In this document: positions 1 through 6,852 of the stretch, in pieces
Layout of the letters: every line of letters begins with the position of its first letter
How positions within the stretch are numbered: position 1 is the stretch's first letter
Assembly (NCBI GenBank): GCA_000433095.1
Contig: HF991483.1
Span: 174,852 to 185,326, forward strand
Direction: 5' to 3'
Origin: Clostridium sp. CAG:967
GTDB lineage: Bacteria; Cyanobacteriota; Vampirovibrionia; Gastranaerophilales; Gastranaerophilaceae
DNA: 10,475 nucleotides
Position numbers and translations under genes: made by a program
The notes under the pieces: generated by a model
Seen by the model: the letters and a program-made list of their open reading frames with translations, nothing else
Told to the model about the DNA's origin: nothing
Databases searched by the model: none

Positions 1-765
1 CCTGCTGAATTTTTAAAGAAATATCTCGGATTAAACAATTATGCTGCAAGTGTTTCCACTGCCTGTACATCAGGGATAAAAGCTTTTTCGCTTGCAAGGA
101 AACTTCTTGAAAACAATATTTGCAAAGCTGTTATAACAGGCGGAATTGATACTGTTGCAAGTATGCCTGTATACGGATTTGATGCTTTGGAGGTTTTGTC
201 ACGAGATAAGACAAATCCTTTTTCCAAAAATCGTTCAGGTATAAGTATCGGCGAGGCAGGGGCTTTATTTTTGCTTGAAAAAAACAAGGACGGAATAAAA
301 ATTTTAGGAATAGGTGAAACTTCCGATGCATACCATGCGGCTACTCCTGATCCAGACGGTATTCAGGCTGCCGCAGCGATTGAGCTGGCACTTAATGATG
401 CAGGATTAAATGCAGAAGATGTTGATTATATTAATCTTCATGGAACAGGAACAATTTCAAACGACATTATGGAAGCAAATGCTGTTTACAAAATTTTTGG
501 CGGCAGTACACCGGCAAGTTCGACAAAACCTCTGACAGGTCACTGTCTTGGGGCTGCTGCAAGTATAGAAACATATATTTGTTACGAGATTTTAAAAGGG
601 GTGCGAAAGATGCCTGTTCATTTGTATGATGGTGAATATGATAATAACATCCCGAAAATTAATCTGGTAAACGAAGATACTCCTCAGGAAAAAGATGTAA
701 AAGTTTGTATGTGTAATGCTTTTGGCTTTGGCGGAACAAACGCAGTTTTGATTATAGGAAAGTGA
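1..765 (+). CDS. Beta-ketoacyl-ACP synthase (FabF-like), 5'-truncated by window edge
   Basis: The frame is open from base 1, so the gene begins upstream of the window; 254 residues remain, and about 140-150 N-terminal residues are missing compared with a usual KAS of about 400. The thiolase-fold triad is complete: nucleophile Cys at visible residue 22 in STACTSG, His147 in NLHGTGT and His181 in LTGHCLG. A glycine-rich NAFGFGGTNA closes the fold. KAS enzymes condense malonyl-ACP with an acyl chain in the cytoplasm. The stop lies 1 nt before the next gene, which reads as one operon with a dehydratase, a ketoreductase and a second KAS. That order matches the apeO-P-Q-R end of aryl polyene clusters, so an ApeO-like role is inferred. 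A FabF of ordinary fatty acid synthesis is the alternative, less likely because two KAS genes sit together. Confidence 0.93.
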   Translation, partial: PAEFLKKYLGLNNYAASVSTACTSGIKAFSLARKLLENNICKAVITGGIDTVASMPVYGFDALEVLSRDKTNPFSKNRSGISIGEAGALFLLEKNKDGIKILGIGETSDAYHAATPDPDGIQAAAAIELALNDAGLNAEDVDYINLHGTGTISNDIMEANAVYKIFGGSTPASSTKPLTGHCLGAAASIETYICYEILKGVRKMPVHLYDGEYDNNIPKINLVNEDTPQEKDVKVCMCNAFGFGGTNAVLIIGK

Positions 766-766
766 T

Positions 767-1210
767 ATGGAAAAAGATTTAGCAAAAATTTTACCGCACG
801 ATAAACCGATGATTTTGATAGATGAACTCTTGGAAGTTGACCTTGAAAATTATTTTGTTAAAGCAAGTGTTACAATCAGTGAAGATAAAATATTTTTTAA
901 TAAAGAAATTAACGGGATTTCTCCGCTTGCGGGAATAGAATTTATGGCGCAGACAATCGGATGTTATGCTTATTTTAAAGCTGGTGAAAAAATTCCTAAA
1001 ATAGGCTTTCTTCTAGGCACAAGGCTTTATGAAAACAGCCTTGAAAAATTTGAAAACGGAAAAACATATACAATTACCGCAAAAGAAATTTACTGTGATG
1101 ATGAACTTGTTTCGTTTGAATGTTTAATTTATAATGAAGGTATAAAAGCAAAGGCAGTAGTTAATGCTTTTCAACCTAATAATGCAGAAGAATATTTAAA
1201 GGGATTATGA
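767..1210 (+). CDS. 3-hydroxyacyl-ACP dehydratase, hot-dog fold (ApeP/FabZ-like)
   Basis: This 147-aa protein has the length and layout of a single hot-dog dehydratase. The FabZ/ApeP-type signature LPHDKPMILIDE near the N-terminus supplies the likely catalytic His11. The central helix SPLAGIEFMAQTIG supplies the likely catalytic acid Glu58. Such enzymes remove water from 3-hydroxyacyl-ACP to give trans-2-enoyl-ACP; no enoyl reductase is visible nearby, which fits a pathway that leaves conjugated double bonds in place. AGGAAAG (756-762), inside the end of the upstream KAS gene, is the ribosome binding site 4 nt before the ATG. The stop overlaps the next start as ATGA (1207-1210), so translation is probably coupled. 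The ApeP assignment rests on gene order; the fold assignment rests on the motifs. Confidence 0.88.
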   Translation: MEKDLAKILPHDKPMILIDELLEVDLENYFVKASVTISEDKIFFNKEINGISPLAGIEFMAQTIGCYAYFKAGEKIPKIGFLLGTRLYENSLEKFENGKTYTITAKEIYCDDELVSFECLIYNEGIKAKAVVNAFQPNNAEEYLKGL

Positions 1211-1938
1211 GTAAAGAGTTGAGTGATATGAAGAAAGTTCTTGTAACCGGTTCAAGCAGAGGTATCGGGAAAGAAATAGCGCTTTATCTTGCTAAAAACG
1301 GTTATGATATAGATATTCACTATGTTCATAATAAGCAGAAGGCTGTTGAAACTGCAGAAGAAATAAAGGCGCTTGGCAGAGATGCACAAATTTTGAAATT
1401 TGATATAAAAAACAGAGAGGAATGTGCAAAGGTTCTTGACGGTAAAGTCTACTACGGAGTAGTTTTAAATGCAGGAATTGCGAAAGATAACGTTTTCCCT
1501 GCTATGGAAGATGATGAGTGGGATGAGGTTATTGATACAAATTTAAACGGTTTTTATAATGTCTTAAAACCGCTTGTAATGCCTATGATTTCAAACAGGA
1601 TTAAGGGAAGAATTATTACAATGTCTTCTGTATCAGCTCTTTCGGGCAACAGAGGTCAGGTGAATTACTCTGCATCAAAGGCAGGAATTATCGGAGCTGC
1701 AAAATCTCTTGCTTTAGAACTTGCTAAACGTGGAATTACTGTTAACTGTATTGCACCCGGTGTTATTGATACCGAGATGATAAAAGATGTGCCTCTTGAT
1801 GAAGTTAAAAAGATAATTCCGATGAAGCGTGTCGGTCAGGCAAAAGAAGTTGCGAGCCTGGCAAATTATCTTATGAGTGAAGATGCTTCATATATTACAG
1901 GTCAGGTAATTTCAGTTAACGGAGGACTTTATCTGTGA
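1207..1938 (+). CDS. fabG: 3-oxoacyl-ACP reductase, SDR family (FabG/ApeQ-like)
   Basis: This 243-aa classical short-chain dehydrogenase has the nucleotide-binding motif TGSSRGIG at residues 14-21, NAG at 88-90, and the catalytic tetrad Asn112, Ser141, Tyr154 and Lys158 in the expected spacing (NYSASK). The C-terminal ITGQVISVNGG is typical of FabG. It reduces 3-ketoacyl-ACP to 3-hydroxyacyl-ACP, probably with NADPH, between the KAS and dehydratase steps encoded next to it. Two starts are possible. ATG 1207 overlaps the previous stop and has AAAGGG (1198-1203) only 3 nt upstream. ATG 1228 gives the more canonical N-terminus MKKVLVTG with a weaker AAAGAG (1213-1218). The ATGA overlap favours 1207. 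It overlaps the next gene by GTGA. Confidence 0.92.
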   Translation: MSKELSDMKKVLVTGSSRGIGKEIALYLAKNGYDIDIHYVHNKQKAVETAEEIKALGRDAQILKFDIKNREECAKVLDGKVYYGVVLNAGIAKDNVFPAMEDDEWDEVIDTNLNGFYNVLKPLVMPMISNRIKGRIITMSSVSALSGNRGQVNYSASKAGIIGAAKSLALELAKRGITVNCIAPGVIDTEMIKDVPLDEVKKIIPMKRVGQAKEVASLANYLMSEDASYITGQVISVNGGLYL

Positions 1939-3158
1939 AACGGGTTGTAGTAACGGGAATGGCGCTTGCAAGTCCTCTAGGATGCAGTGTTAATACGGTT
2001 TTTGAAAATTTGCAGAAGTTTAAAAACTGTGTCGAATATGACAAATCACTTGATCAGTATGATAAGCTTAATACCCGTTTGTGTGCCCGTGTAAAAGGTT
2101 TTGAAGTGCCGGCTTCGTATAACAGAAAAGTTTTGCGAACAATGGGACCTGTATCTGTTATGTCTGTGCGTACGGCAGAACTTGCACTTCAAGATGCAGG
2201 ACTTTTGGGAAACGAGATTATTACTAACGGAGATTGCGGTGTAAGTTACGGTTCGTCATCAGGTTCTTTAGATGCTATCATTGATTTTTACGGAATGGAA
2301 GTGGACAAAGAAGTTAAAGGTCTGAATTCGGGATCTTATGTGAAAATGATGGCGCAGACAACAGCCGTTAATATTTCACTTTATTTTAAAACAACAGGCA
2401 GATTAATTCCTGCATCTACAGCCTGTACATCAGGCTCTATGGGAATTGGTTATGCCTATGAAGCAATCAAAAATGGTTATCAAACGGTTATGATAGCAGG
2501 TGGAGCAGAGGAACTGCATCCGACACAGATTGCAATATTTGATACGCTTTACGCAACAAGTTCGAAAAATACTACTCCCGAACTTACACCTTCGCCGTTT
2601 GACAAAAACAGAGACGGGCTGGTAATAGGCGAGGGGGCAGGAACTTTAATTCTGGAAGAGTACGAACATGCTAAAAAACGCAATGCGCATATTTATGCTG
2701 AAATTATAGGATTTGGAACAAGCACTGACGGAACTCATATTACTAATCCTAATTATAAAACTATGGGTACAGCTCTGGAACTTGCATTAAAAGATGCAGG
2801 TGTTTCTCCTGATGCAATCGGCTATATCAACGCACACGGAACAGGAACTTTTGCAGGTGATATAGCAGAAAGCAGGGCTACTGAAGCTGTTTTTAAACGC
2901 CTTGTTCCCGTAAGTTCTTTAAAAAGCTACACAGGTCACACTCTTGGAGCCTGCGGTTCGATTGAAGCTGTTGTTACTATTGATATGATGCACAAGAAAT
3001 GGTTTCATCCGACATTAAACCTTAATGAAGTTGATGAAAACTGCGGAAAACTTGATTATATCCGAAACTGCGGTCGTGAAATTAATACTGATATTGTTAT
3101 GTCAAACAACTTTGCATTTGGCGGTATTAATACTTCATTGATTTTTAAAAAGATTTAG
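1935..3158 (+). CDS. Beta-ketoacyl-ACP synthase II-type (FabF/ApeR-like)
   Basis: This complete 407-aa ketosynthase starts at GTG 1935, which overlaps the preceding TGA as GTGA; GGAGG at 1921-1925 inside fabG is a strong ribosome binding site at normal spacing. The triad is intact: Cys164 in STACTSG, His301 in NAHGTGT and His335 in SYTGHTLG, with NNFAFGGINTS at the C-terminus. It should therefore be an active condensing enzyme rather than a chain-length factor lacking the Cys. It ends the KS-DH-KR-KS run, the position held by ApeR in aryl polyene clusters. The last 14 bases overlap the convergent exporter gene on the other strand, so there is no room for a terminator between the two genes. 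Family assignment is firm; the polyene pathway is inferred from order. Confidence 0.94.
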   Translation: MKRVVVTGMALASPLGCSVNTVFENLQKFKNCVEYDKSLDQYDKLNTRLCARVKGFEVPASYNRKVLRTMGPVSVMSVRTAELALQDAGLLGNEIITNGDCGVSYGSSSGSLDAIIDFYGMEVDKEVKGLNSGSYVKMMAQTTAVNISLYFKTTGRLIPASTACTSGSMGIGYAYEAIKNGYQTVMIAGGAEELHPTQIAIFDTLYATSSKNTTPELTPSPFDKNRDGLVIGEGAGTLILEEYEHAKKRNAHIYAEIIGFGTSTDGTHITNPNYKTMGTALELALKDAGVSPDAIGYINAHGTGTFAGDIAESRATEAVFKRLVPVSSLKSYTGHTLGACGSIEAVVTIDMMHKKWFHPTLNLNEVDENCGKLDYIRNCGREINTDIVMSNNFAFGGINTSLIFKKI

Positions 3159-4740
3159 TCTTCGGTTTTCTAATAAACACAAGCATAGGTATTAGCAGGA
3201 ATTTTCTAATAAACACAAGCAGAGGTATTAGCAGGAAGGTTGCAAAAGCAAACCATCTGAACGTATCAATATATGCCCATAAGTGAGCCTGCTGAACCAG
3301 CTGCTGATAAATTTGCCCCTGTGCCATAGCATGAGCTGTTGCAGTGTCTGCAATTTGTGAGAAACTTCCTGCAAGTGCGGCAACACGTTCCGTAAAAATG
3401 TTGTTTGTTTCATGAAGGTGATTTGTCATCATATGCTGATGTGCTTGTGCATATCTTGCTACCATTGTTGTAGCAATGGATGTGCCGATTGCTCCGCCTA
3501 TATTTTTAAGCAGGTTTTGTAAACCTGTAGCGTTAGTCATATTCTCATTTTTGGTAGTAGAACAGGATAAAGGTATCAAAGGCGTTAGAGCCATAAACAA
3601 TCCCGAACCGTATAAAATGTTTGGCAATGCAATTGTAGTAAGATTGATTTGAAGATTTATCATTCCGAAAAATACACTTCCAAATCCAAGAAGAATTAAG
3701 CCAATCATAACAATACGTCTGTCCCCTAATTTTTTTGACAGAGTTAAATACAAAGCAACGCCTATGAAACTGCCTACCCCTCTTGACCCCATTGAAAGCC
3801 CGCTTAAATATGCCGTATACCCGAGCAGGTTTTGCAGCATTGACGGAAGCAGGGCTGCTGATGAAAGGAATACTCCCATTAATATTACCTGAACAAGAGT
3901 TCCGAAAAAATATGTTCTGTCTTTTAATACACTTAAATCAATTAAAGAATTTTTATTCCTTGCCTGTGAAACAAAAAACAAAACAGCAAAAATTAAAGAA
4001 AATGCACTTAACCAGCAAATCCACGTTGACCCGAACCAGTCAGCATCATTACCTTTATCAAGAACAACTTGCAAAGCAACAAGCCAGCCTGATAAAAACA
4101 TCATCCCCATATAATCAAATTTAACATTTTTTTGTTTTTTCGCATAAGGAGGATCTTCAAGCAGATTTTTGGCAAGAAATACACATAAAAATCCCAGCGG
4201 AATATTTATGAGATATATCCACGGCCAAGACCAGTTTTCTGTAATCCATCCTCCGAGAACAGGTCCGATTAGAGGTGCAAAGATAACTGCAATTCCAAAT
4301 ATTGCCATAGACTTTGGTCTGTCTTGCGGAGGAAAACTCTCAAGCATGATTGATTGTCCTAAAGGCAAAAGCCCTCCGCCTCCAAGTCCCTGTAAAAAAC
4401 GTGCAAGAACTATCATAATCATTGAATTGGAAACAGCACACAAAAATGATGAAAAAGTGAAAATAATCGTACAAATTATAAAATAATTCTTTCTGCCGAA
4501 AAACTTTGAAGCAGAACTCACAAGAGGAATTGCAATTCCGCTTGCTATCAGATAGCTTGTCAAAACCCACGTTGATTCGTTTAAACTCACTGACATTGAA
4601 CCGGCAATATATGTTAAAGCTACGTTGGATATAGTTTCATCCAATACAAACATAAATATTGCAAGCATTACGGGTACAATCATTAACCAGGGGTTAATCG
4701 AGGGATGCCACTCTTGTTCTGTTTTCAGGCTCTGTGTCAT
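3145..4740 (-). CDS. emrB: DHA2-family MFS multidrug exporter (EmrB-type, 14 TM)
   Basis: This 531-aa hydrophobic protein is slightly longer than typical EmrB. DHA2 signatures are clear: LDETISNVAL at 33-42 (motif D1), the cytoplasmic loop with GRK at 82-84 (motif A), LARFLQGLGGG at 112-122 (motif B) and GPVLGGWI at 159-166 (motif C). Such inner-membrane proton antiporters export hydrophobic drugs, usually with an EmrA adaptor and TolC. No emrA is present in this window; the upstream partner is an 84-aa protein ending 15 nt before this start. The C-terminus carries two tandem copies of FLLIP(L/M)LVFIRK (residues 502-513 and 514-525), produced by a 36-bp duplication in the DNA. A purine-rich AAAAGAGAAC lies just upstream of the ATG as a modest ribosome binding site. 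The substrate cannot be told from the sequence; transport of an aryl polyene product is possible but speculative. Confidence 0.93.
   Translation of the reverse strand: MTQSLKTEQEWHPSINPWLMIVPVMLAIFMFVLDETISNVALTYIAGSMSVSLNESTWVLTSYLIASGIAIPLVSSASKFFGRKNYFIICTIIFTFSSFLCAVSNSMIMIVLARFLQGLGGGGLLPLGQSIMLESFPPQDRPKSMAIFGIAVIFAPLIGPVLGGWITENWSWPWIYLINIPLGFLCVFLAKNLLEDPPYAKKQKNVKFDYMGMMFLSGWLVALQVVLDKGNDADWFGSTWICWLSAFSLIFAVLFFVSQARNKNSLIDLSVLKDRTYFFGTLVQVILMGVFLSSAALLPSMLQNLLGYTAYLSGLSMGSRGVGSFIGVALYLTLSKKLGDRRIVMIGLILLGFGSVFFGMINLQINLTTIALPNILYGSGLFMALTPLIPLSCSTTKNENMTNATGLQNLLKNIGGAIGTSIATTMVARYAQAHQHMMTNHLHETNNIFTERVAALAGSFSQIADTATAHAMAQGQIYQQLVQQAHLWAYIDTFRWFAFATFLLIPLLVFIRKFLLIPMLVFIRKPKTKSF
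3166..3237. repeat. 36-bp tandem duplication inside the exporter 3' end
   Basis: Two adjacent 36-bp units, 3166-3201 and 3202-3237, differ at one base only (T at 3186, G at 3222). The length is a multiple of three, so the exporter frame is kept and 12 residues are added at the end of the last membrane segment. Each unit also has arms CTAATA and TATTAG that could pair. The near identity points to a recent duplication. Confidence 0.95.
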
Positions 4741-4755
4741 TTTTATTGTTCTCTT

Positions 4756-5010
4756 TTATTTGTCTTTATAAAATAGTTTATCCAATCCTTTTGCAATCCC
4801 TAAATGTAAAAAAGTAAAAGCAGCTGCTAAATAGGCTGTATATTTATGAACTTTCATTTTATTTTGGAACTTAACACTTTTAAGTCCGGTAATTCCACAG
4901 GCTGTCCCTGATGCGATTGCCGCATAACCTGTTGCGGAAACCAGTTTTTTATGAGCTTTCCGCCTGTTGTCATTCCGGGTTGGTATATTGGTTGAGATTG
5001 AATTTATCAT
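4756..5010 (-). CDS. 84-aa putative small membrane protein upstream of emrB
   Basis: I do not recognise a family. The protein has a polar, basic N-terminus (residues 1-22, rich in Asn, Arg and Lys) and two hydrophobic stretches, about 24-44 (Gly/Ala/Thr-rich) and about 57-77 (YTAYLAAAFTFLHLGIAKGL), separated by a basic loop; it ends in KDK. This would give a two-pass inner-membrane hairpin with both ends in the cytoplasm. It ends 15 nt before the exporter ATG on the same strand, so the two are very likely co-transcribed. The only in-frame ATG near the start lies just behind AAGAAG with almost no spacer, so the start is poorly supported by its ribosome binding site. An accessory role for the exporter is inference from position alone. 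Confidence 0.7.
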   Translation of the reverse strand: MINSISTNIPTRNDNRRKAHKKLVSATGYAAIASGTACGITGLKSVKFQNKMKVHKYTAYLAAAFTFLHLGIAKGLDKLFYKDK

Positions 5011-5031
5011 ACTTCTTGTATTTATTTTAAC

Positions 5032-5059
5032 TCAAAAATTAGAATTATTAAATTTTTGA
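5032..5059. promoter_or_regulatory. Perfect dyad in the divergent ade / exporter-unit spacer
   Basis: TCAAAAATT (5032-5040) and AATTTTTGA (5051-5059) form a perfect 9-bp inverted repeat around a 10-base centre. It lies in the 80-bp spacer between the divergent starts at 5010 (-) and 5091 (+), overlapping the likely promoter of ade. The position suits a dimeric repressor site. The arms are very AT-rich, so chance is a real alternative. Confidence 0.4.
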
Positions 5060-5067
5060 TGTAATAT
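5039..5067 (+). promoter_or_regulatory. Possible promoter of ade
   Basis: TAATAT at 5062-5067 resembles a -10 box, with TTAGAA at 5039-5044 as a weak -35 box at 17-bp spacing; the two mismatch consensus in several places. AAAGGA at 5078-5083 is a good ribosome binding site 7 nt before the ade ATG. The leader would be only about 20 nt, too short for a purine riboswitch. Confidence 0.35.
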
Positions 5068-5090
5068 ATATAAAAATAAAGGAACTAAAA

Positions 5091-6806
5091 ATGGATTTAG
5101 AAAAACTTATAAAAGTAGGCAAAGGTGAAGAACCTGCTGATTTAGTAATAAAAAACGGAAAACTCGTTAATGTTTTGTCAGAAGAAATTTATGAAACTGA
5201 TATTGCTATAGTTGGTGATACTATTGCAGGAATTTCTAAAGGTTACAAAGGTAAAAAAGAAATTGATGTGAATGGAGCTTATGTATCACCTTCTTTTATA
5301 GACGGGCATGTACACCTCGAAAGTTCTATGCTTATGCCGTCAGAATTTGCAAAGCTTGTGCTTGCATCAGGTACTACAACGGTTATTTCTGACCCGCATG
5401 AAATTGCTAATGTTATGGGGCTTCAAGGGATTAGTTTTATGAGAGAAGCTACAAAAAATCTTCCGCTTGATGTTTATATGATGCTTCCTTCCTGTGTACC
5501 AGCAACTGATTTGGAAACTTCAGGGGTGGAACTTAACAGTTATGATTTGGCGTTACTTATTGATGCACCATGGGTTTTAGGTATTGCGGAAATGATGAAT
5601 TTCCCCGGTGTTGTAAATTGTGATAACAGTGTTTTAAGTAAAATTCAGCTGGGAACATCTAAATGTAAACGTGTTGACGGACATGCTCCGCATTTGAGCG
5701 GCAAAGATTTAGATGCTTATGTTGCTTCAGGTGTGGCATCTGATCATGAGTGTACAACTTGTGAAGAAGCAGTTGAAAAGCTCAGACTAGGCATGCATTT
5801 GATGATTAGAGAAGCTACAGGTGCAAGAGATTTAGAACCGCTAATTCCTGTTTTGAAAAAATATAATACCCGAAAATGTATGTTTGTTACGGATGACAGA
5901 CACCCAAAACACCTTACAAAACACATTTCAAGAATGGTTAAAAAAGCTGTAAGGCTCGGTGTAGACCCGATTAAAGCTATTCAGATGGCAAGTATAAATA
6001 CAGCCGAATATTTTAAACTTACAAATCTGGGAGCAATTGCTCCGGGGTACAAAGCTGATATCGCAATCTTTAAAGATTTAGAAGTTTTTGAACCGCAAAT
6101 GGTTATAAAAAATGGTGTTGTAGCCGCTGAACACGGCAGAATGATTATTGATACAACAGAATTCAAAACCCCTGCGCTAAGAGGTTCTGTTAATATTAAA
6201 TACCTGAACATGGAAGATATACAAATAAAAGTTCCTCAAGAAAAAAATAAAATAAAAGTAATCAATGTTATTCCTAAACAGCTTATAACTAAAAAATCTG
6301 AAGAGACAGCAAAAGTTCAAAACGGTTTTGCAGTTTCAGATACAGAAAATGATATTTTGAAAATTGCTGTTATTGAACGTCATAAAGCTACAGGCAATAT
6401 AGGTTTAGGTTTTGTAAAAGGATTTGGTTTAAAATCTGGCGCAATAGCCTCAACAGTAGCTCATGACAGCCATAATATGATAGTAATAGGTACAAACGAT
6501 GATGATATGTATTATGCAGCTGTAGAACTTGTTAAATCTCAAGGCGGCAAGATAATTGTAGAGAATGGAAAAACATTGGCTCACTTGCCATTGCCTATTG
6601 CTGGTCTTATGTCTGACAAATCTTCTGATGAAGTTCAGGCAAAGATAAAAGAACTTGAACTTTCAGCGCAGAAAATCGGATGTAAGATAGCTGATCCGTT
6701 TATGAGTATGGCATTTTTATCTTTATCTGTAATCCCTGAATTAAAAATTACTGATAAAGGTTTAATTGATGTGAATAAATTTGAAATTACCGAATTATTT
6801 GCATAA
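5091..6806 (+). CDS. ade: Adenine deaminase
   Basis: This 571-aa protein has the usual length of bacterial adenine deaminases of the AdeC type. An N-terminal amidohydrolase beta part is followed by the metal site: HVH at 73-75 in FIDGHVHLESS, DPHE at 101-104, Glu166 in GIAEMMN, His198/His201 in VDGHAPHLSG, DHE at 218-220, and Asp268 in FVTDDRHP. A C-terminal domain from about residue 400 contains HDSHN and LPLPIAGLMSD, typical of this family. It hydrolyses adenine to hypoxanthine and ammonia in the cytoplasm for purine salvage or nitrogen supply. The start is supported by AAAGGA at the right spacing. A transporter gene follows after 46 nt on the same strand and may share the transcript. No frame damage is seen. 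Confidence 0.96.
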   Translation: MDLEKLIKVGKGEEPADLVIKNGKLVNVLSEEIYETDIAIVGDTIAGISKGYKGKKEIDVNGAYVSPSFIDGHVHLESSMLMPSEFAKLVLASGTTTVISDPHEIANVMGLQGISFMREATKNLPLDVYMMLPSCVPATDLETSGVELNSYDLALLIDAPWVLGIAEMMNFPGVVNCDNSVLSKIQLGTSKCKRVDGHAPHLSGKDLDAYVASGVASDHECTTCEEAVEKLRLGMHLMIREATGARDLEPLIPVLKKYNTRKCMFVTDDRHPKHLTKHISRMVKKAVRLGVDPIKAIQMASINTAEYFKLTNLGAIAPGYKADIAIFKDLEVFEPQMVIKNGVVAAEHGRMIIDTTEFKTPALRGSVNIKYLNMEDIQIKVPQEKNKIKVINVIPKQLITKKSEETAKVQNGFAVSDTENDILKIAVIERHKATGNIGLGFVKGFGLKSGAIASTVAHDSHNMIVIGTNDDDMYYAAVELVKSQGGKIIVENGKTLAHLPLPIAGLMSDKSSDEVQAKIKELELSAQKIGCKIADPFMSMAFLSLSVIPELKITDKGLIDVNKFEITELFA

Positions 6807-6819
6807 ATAGTATTTGCTA

Positions 6820-6848
6820 TATAATTTTTATTGTAAATATCGGAGAAG
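6820..6848 (+). promoter_or_regulatory. Possible internal -10 box and RBS before the DHA1 transporter
   Basis: A perfect TATAAT lies at 6820-6825, with only a poor -35 candidate (TTTGCA, 6798-6803, 16-bp spacer) in the end of ade. GGAGAAG at 6842-6848 is a good ribosome binding site and decides the start at ATG 6853 over an in-frame TTG at 6814 that has none. The transporter may thus be read both from the ade promoter and from its own. Confidence 0.4.
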
Positions 6849-6852
6849 AATA

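Noticed and set aside
3783..4124. Open frame on + strand of 113 codons inside the exporter gene
   Set aside because: It is antisense to a clear DHA2 exporter with all family motifs and shows no recognisable protein features of its own.
4169..4486. 105-codon + strand frame opposite the exporter
   Set aside because: Antisense shadow; the low-complexity PPPPPS arises from the Gly-rich motif of the exporter on the other strand.
5011..5090. Purine riboswitch ahead of adenine deaminase
   Set aside because: The spacer is only 80 bp, lacks the conserved three-way-junction sequences, and already has to hold two divergent promoters.
6814..6852. Upstream TTG start extending the DHA1 transporter by 13 residues
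   Set aside because: No ribosome binding site before TTG 6814, and the added residues are basic and unlike the family start; GGAGAAG supports ATG 6853.
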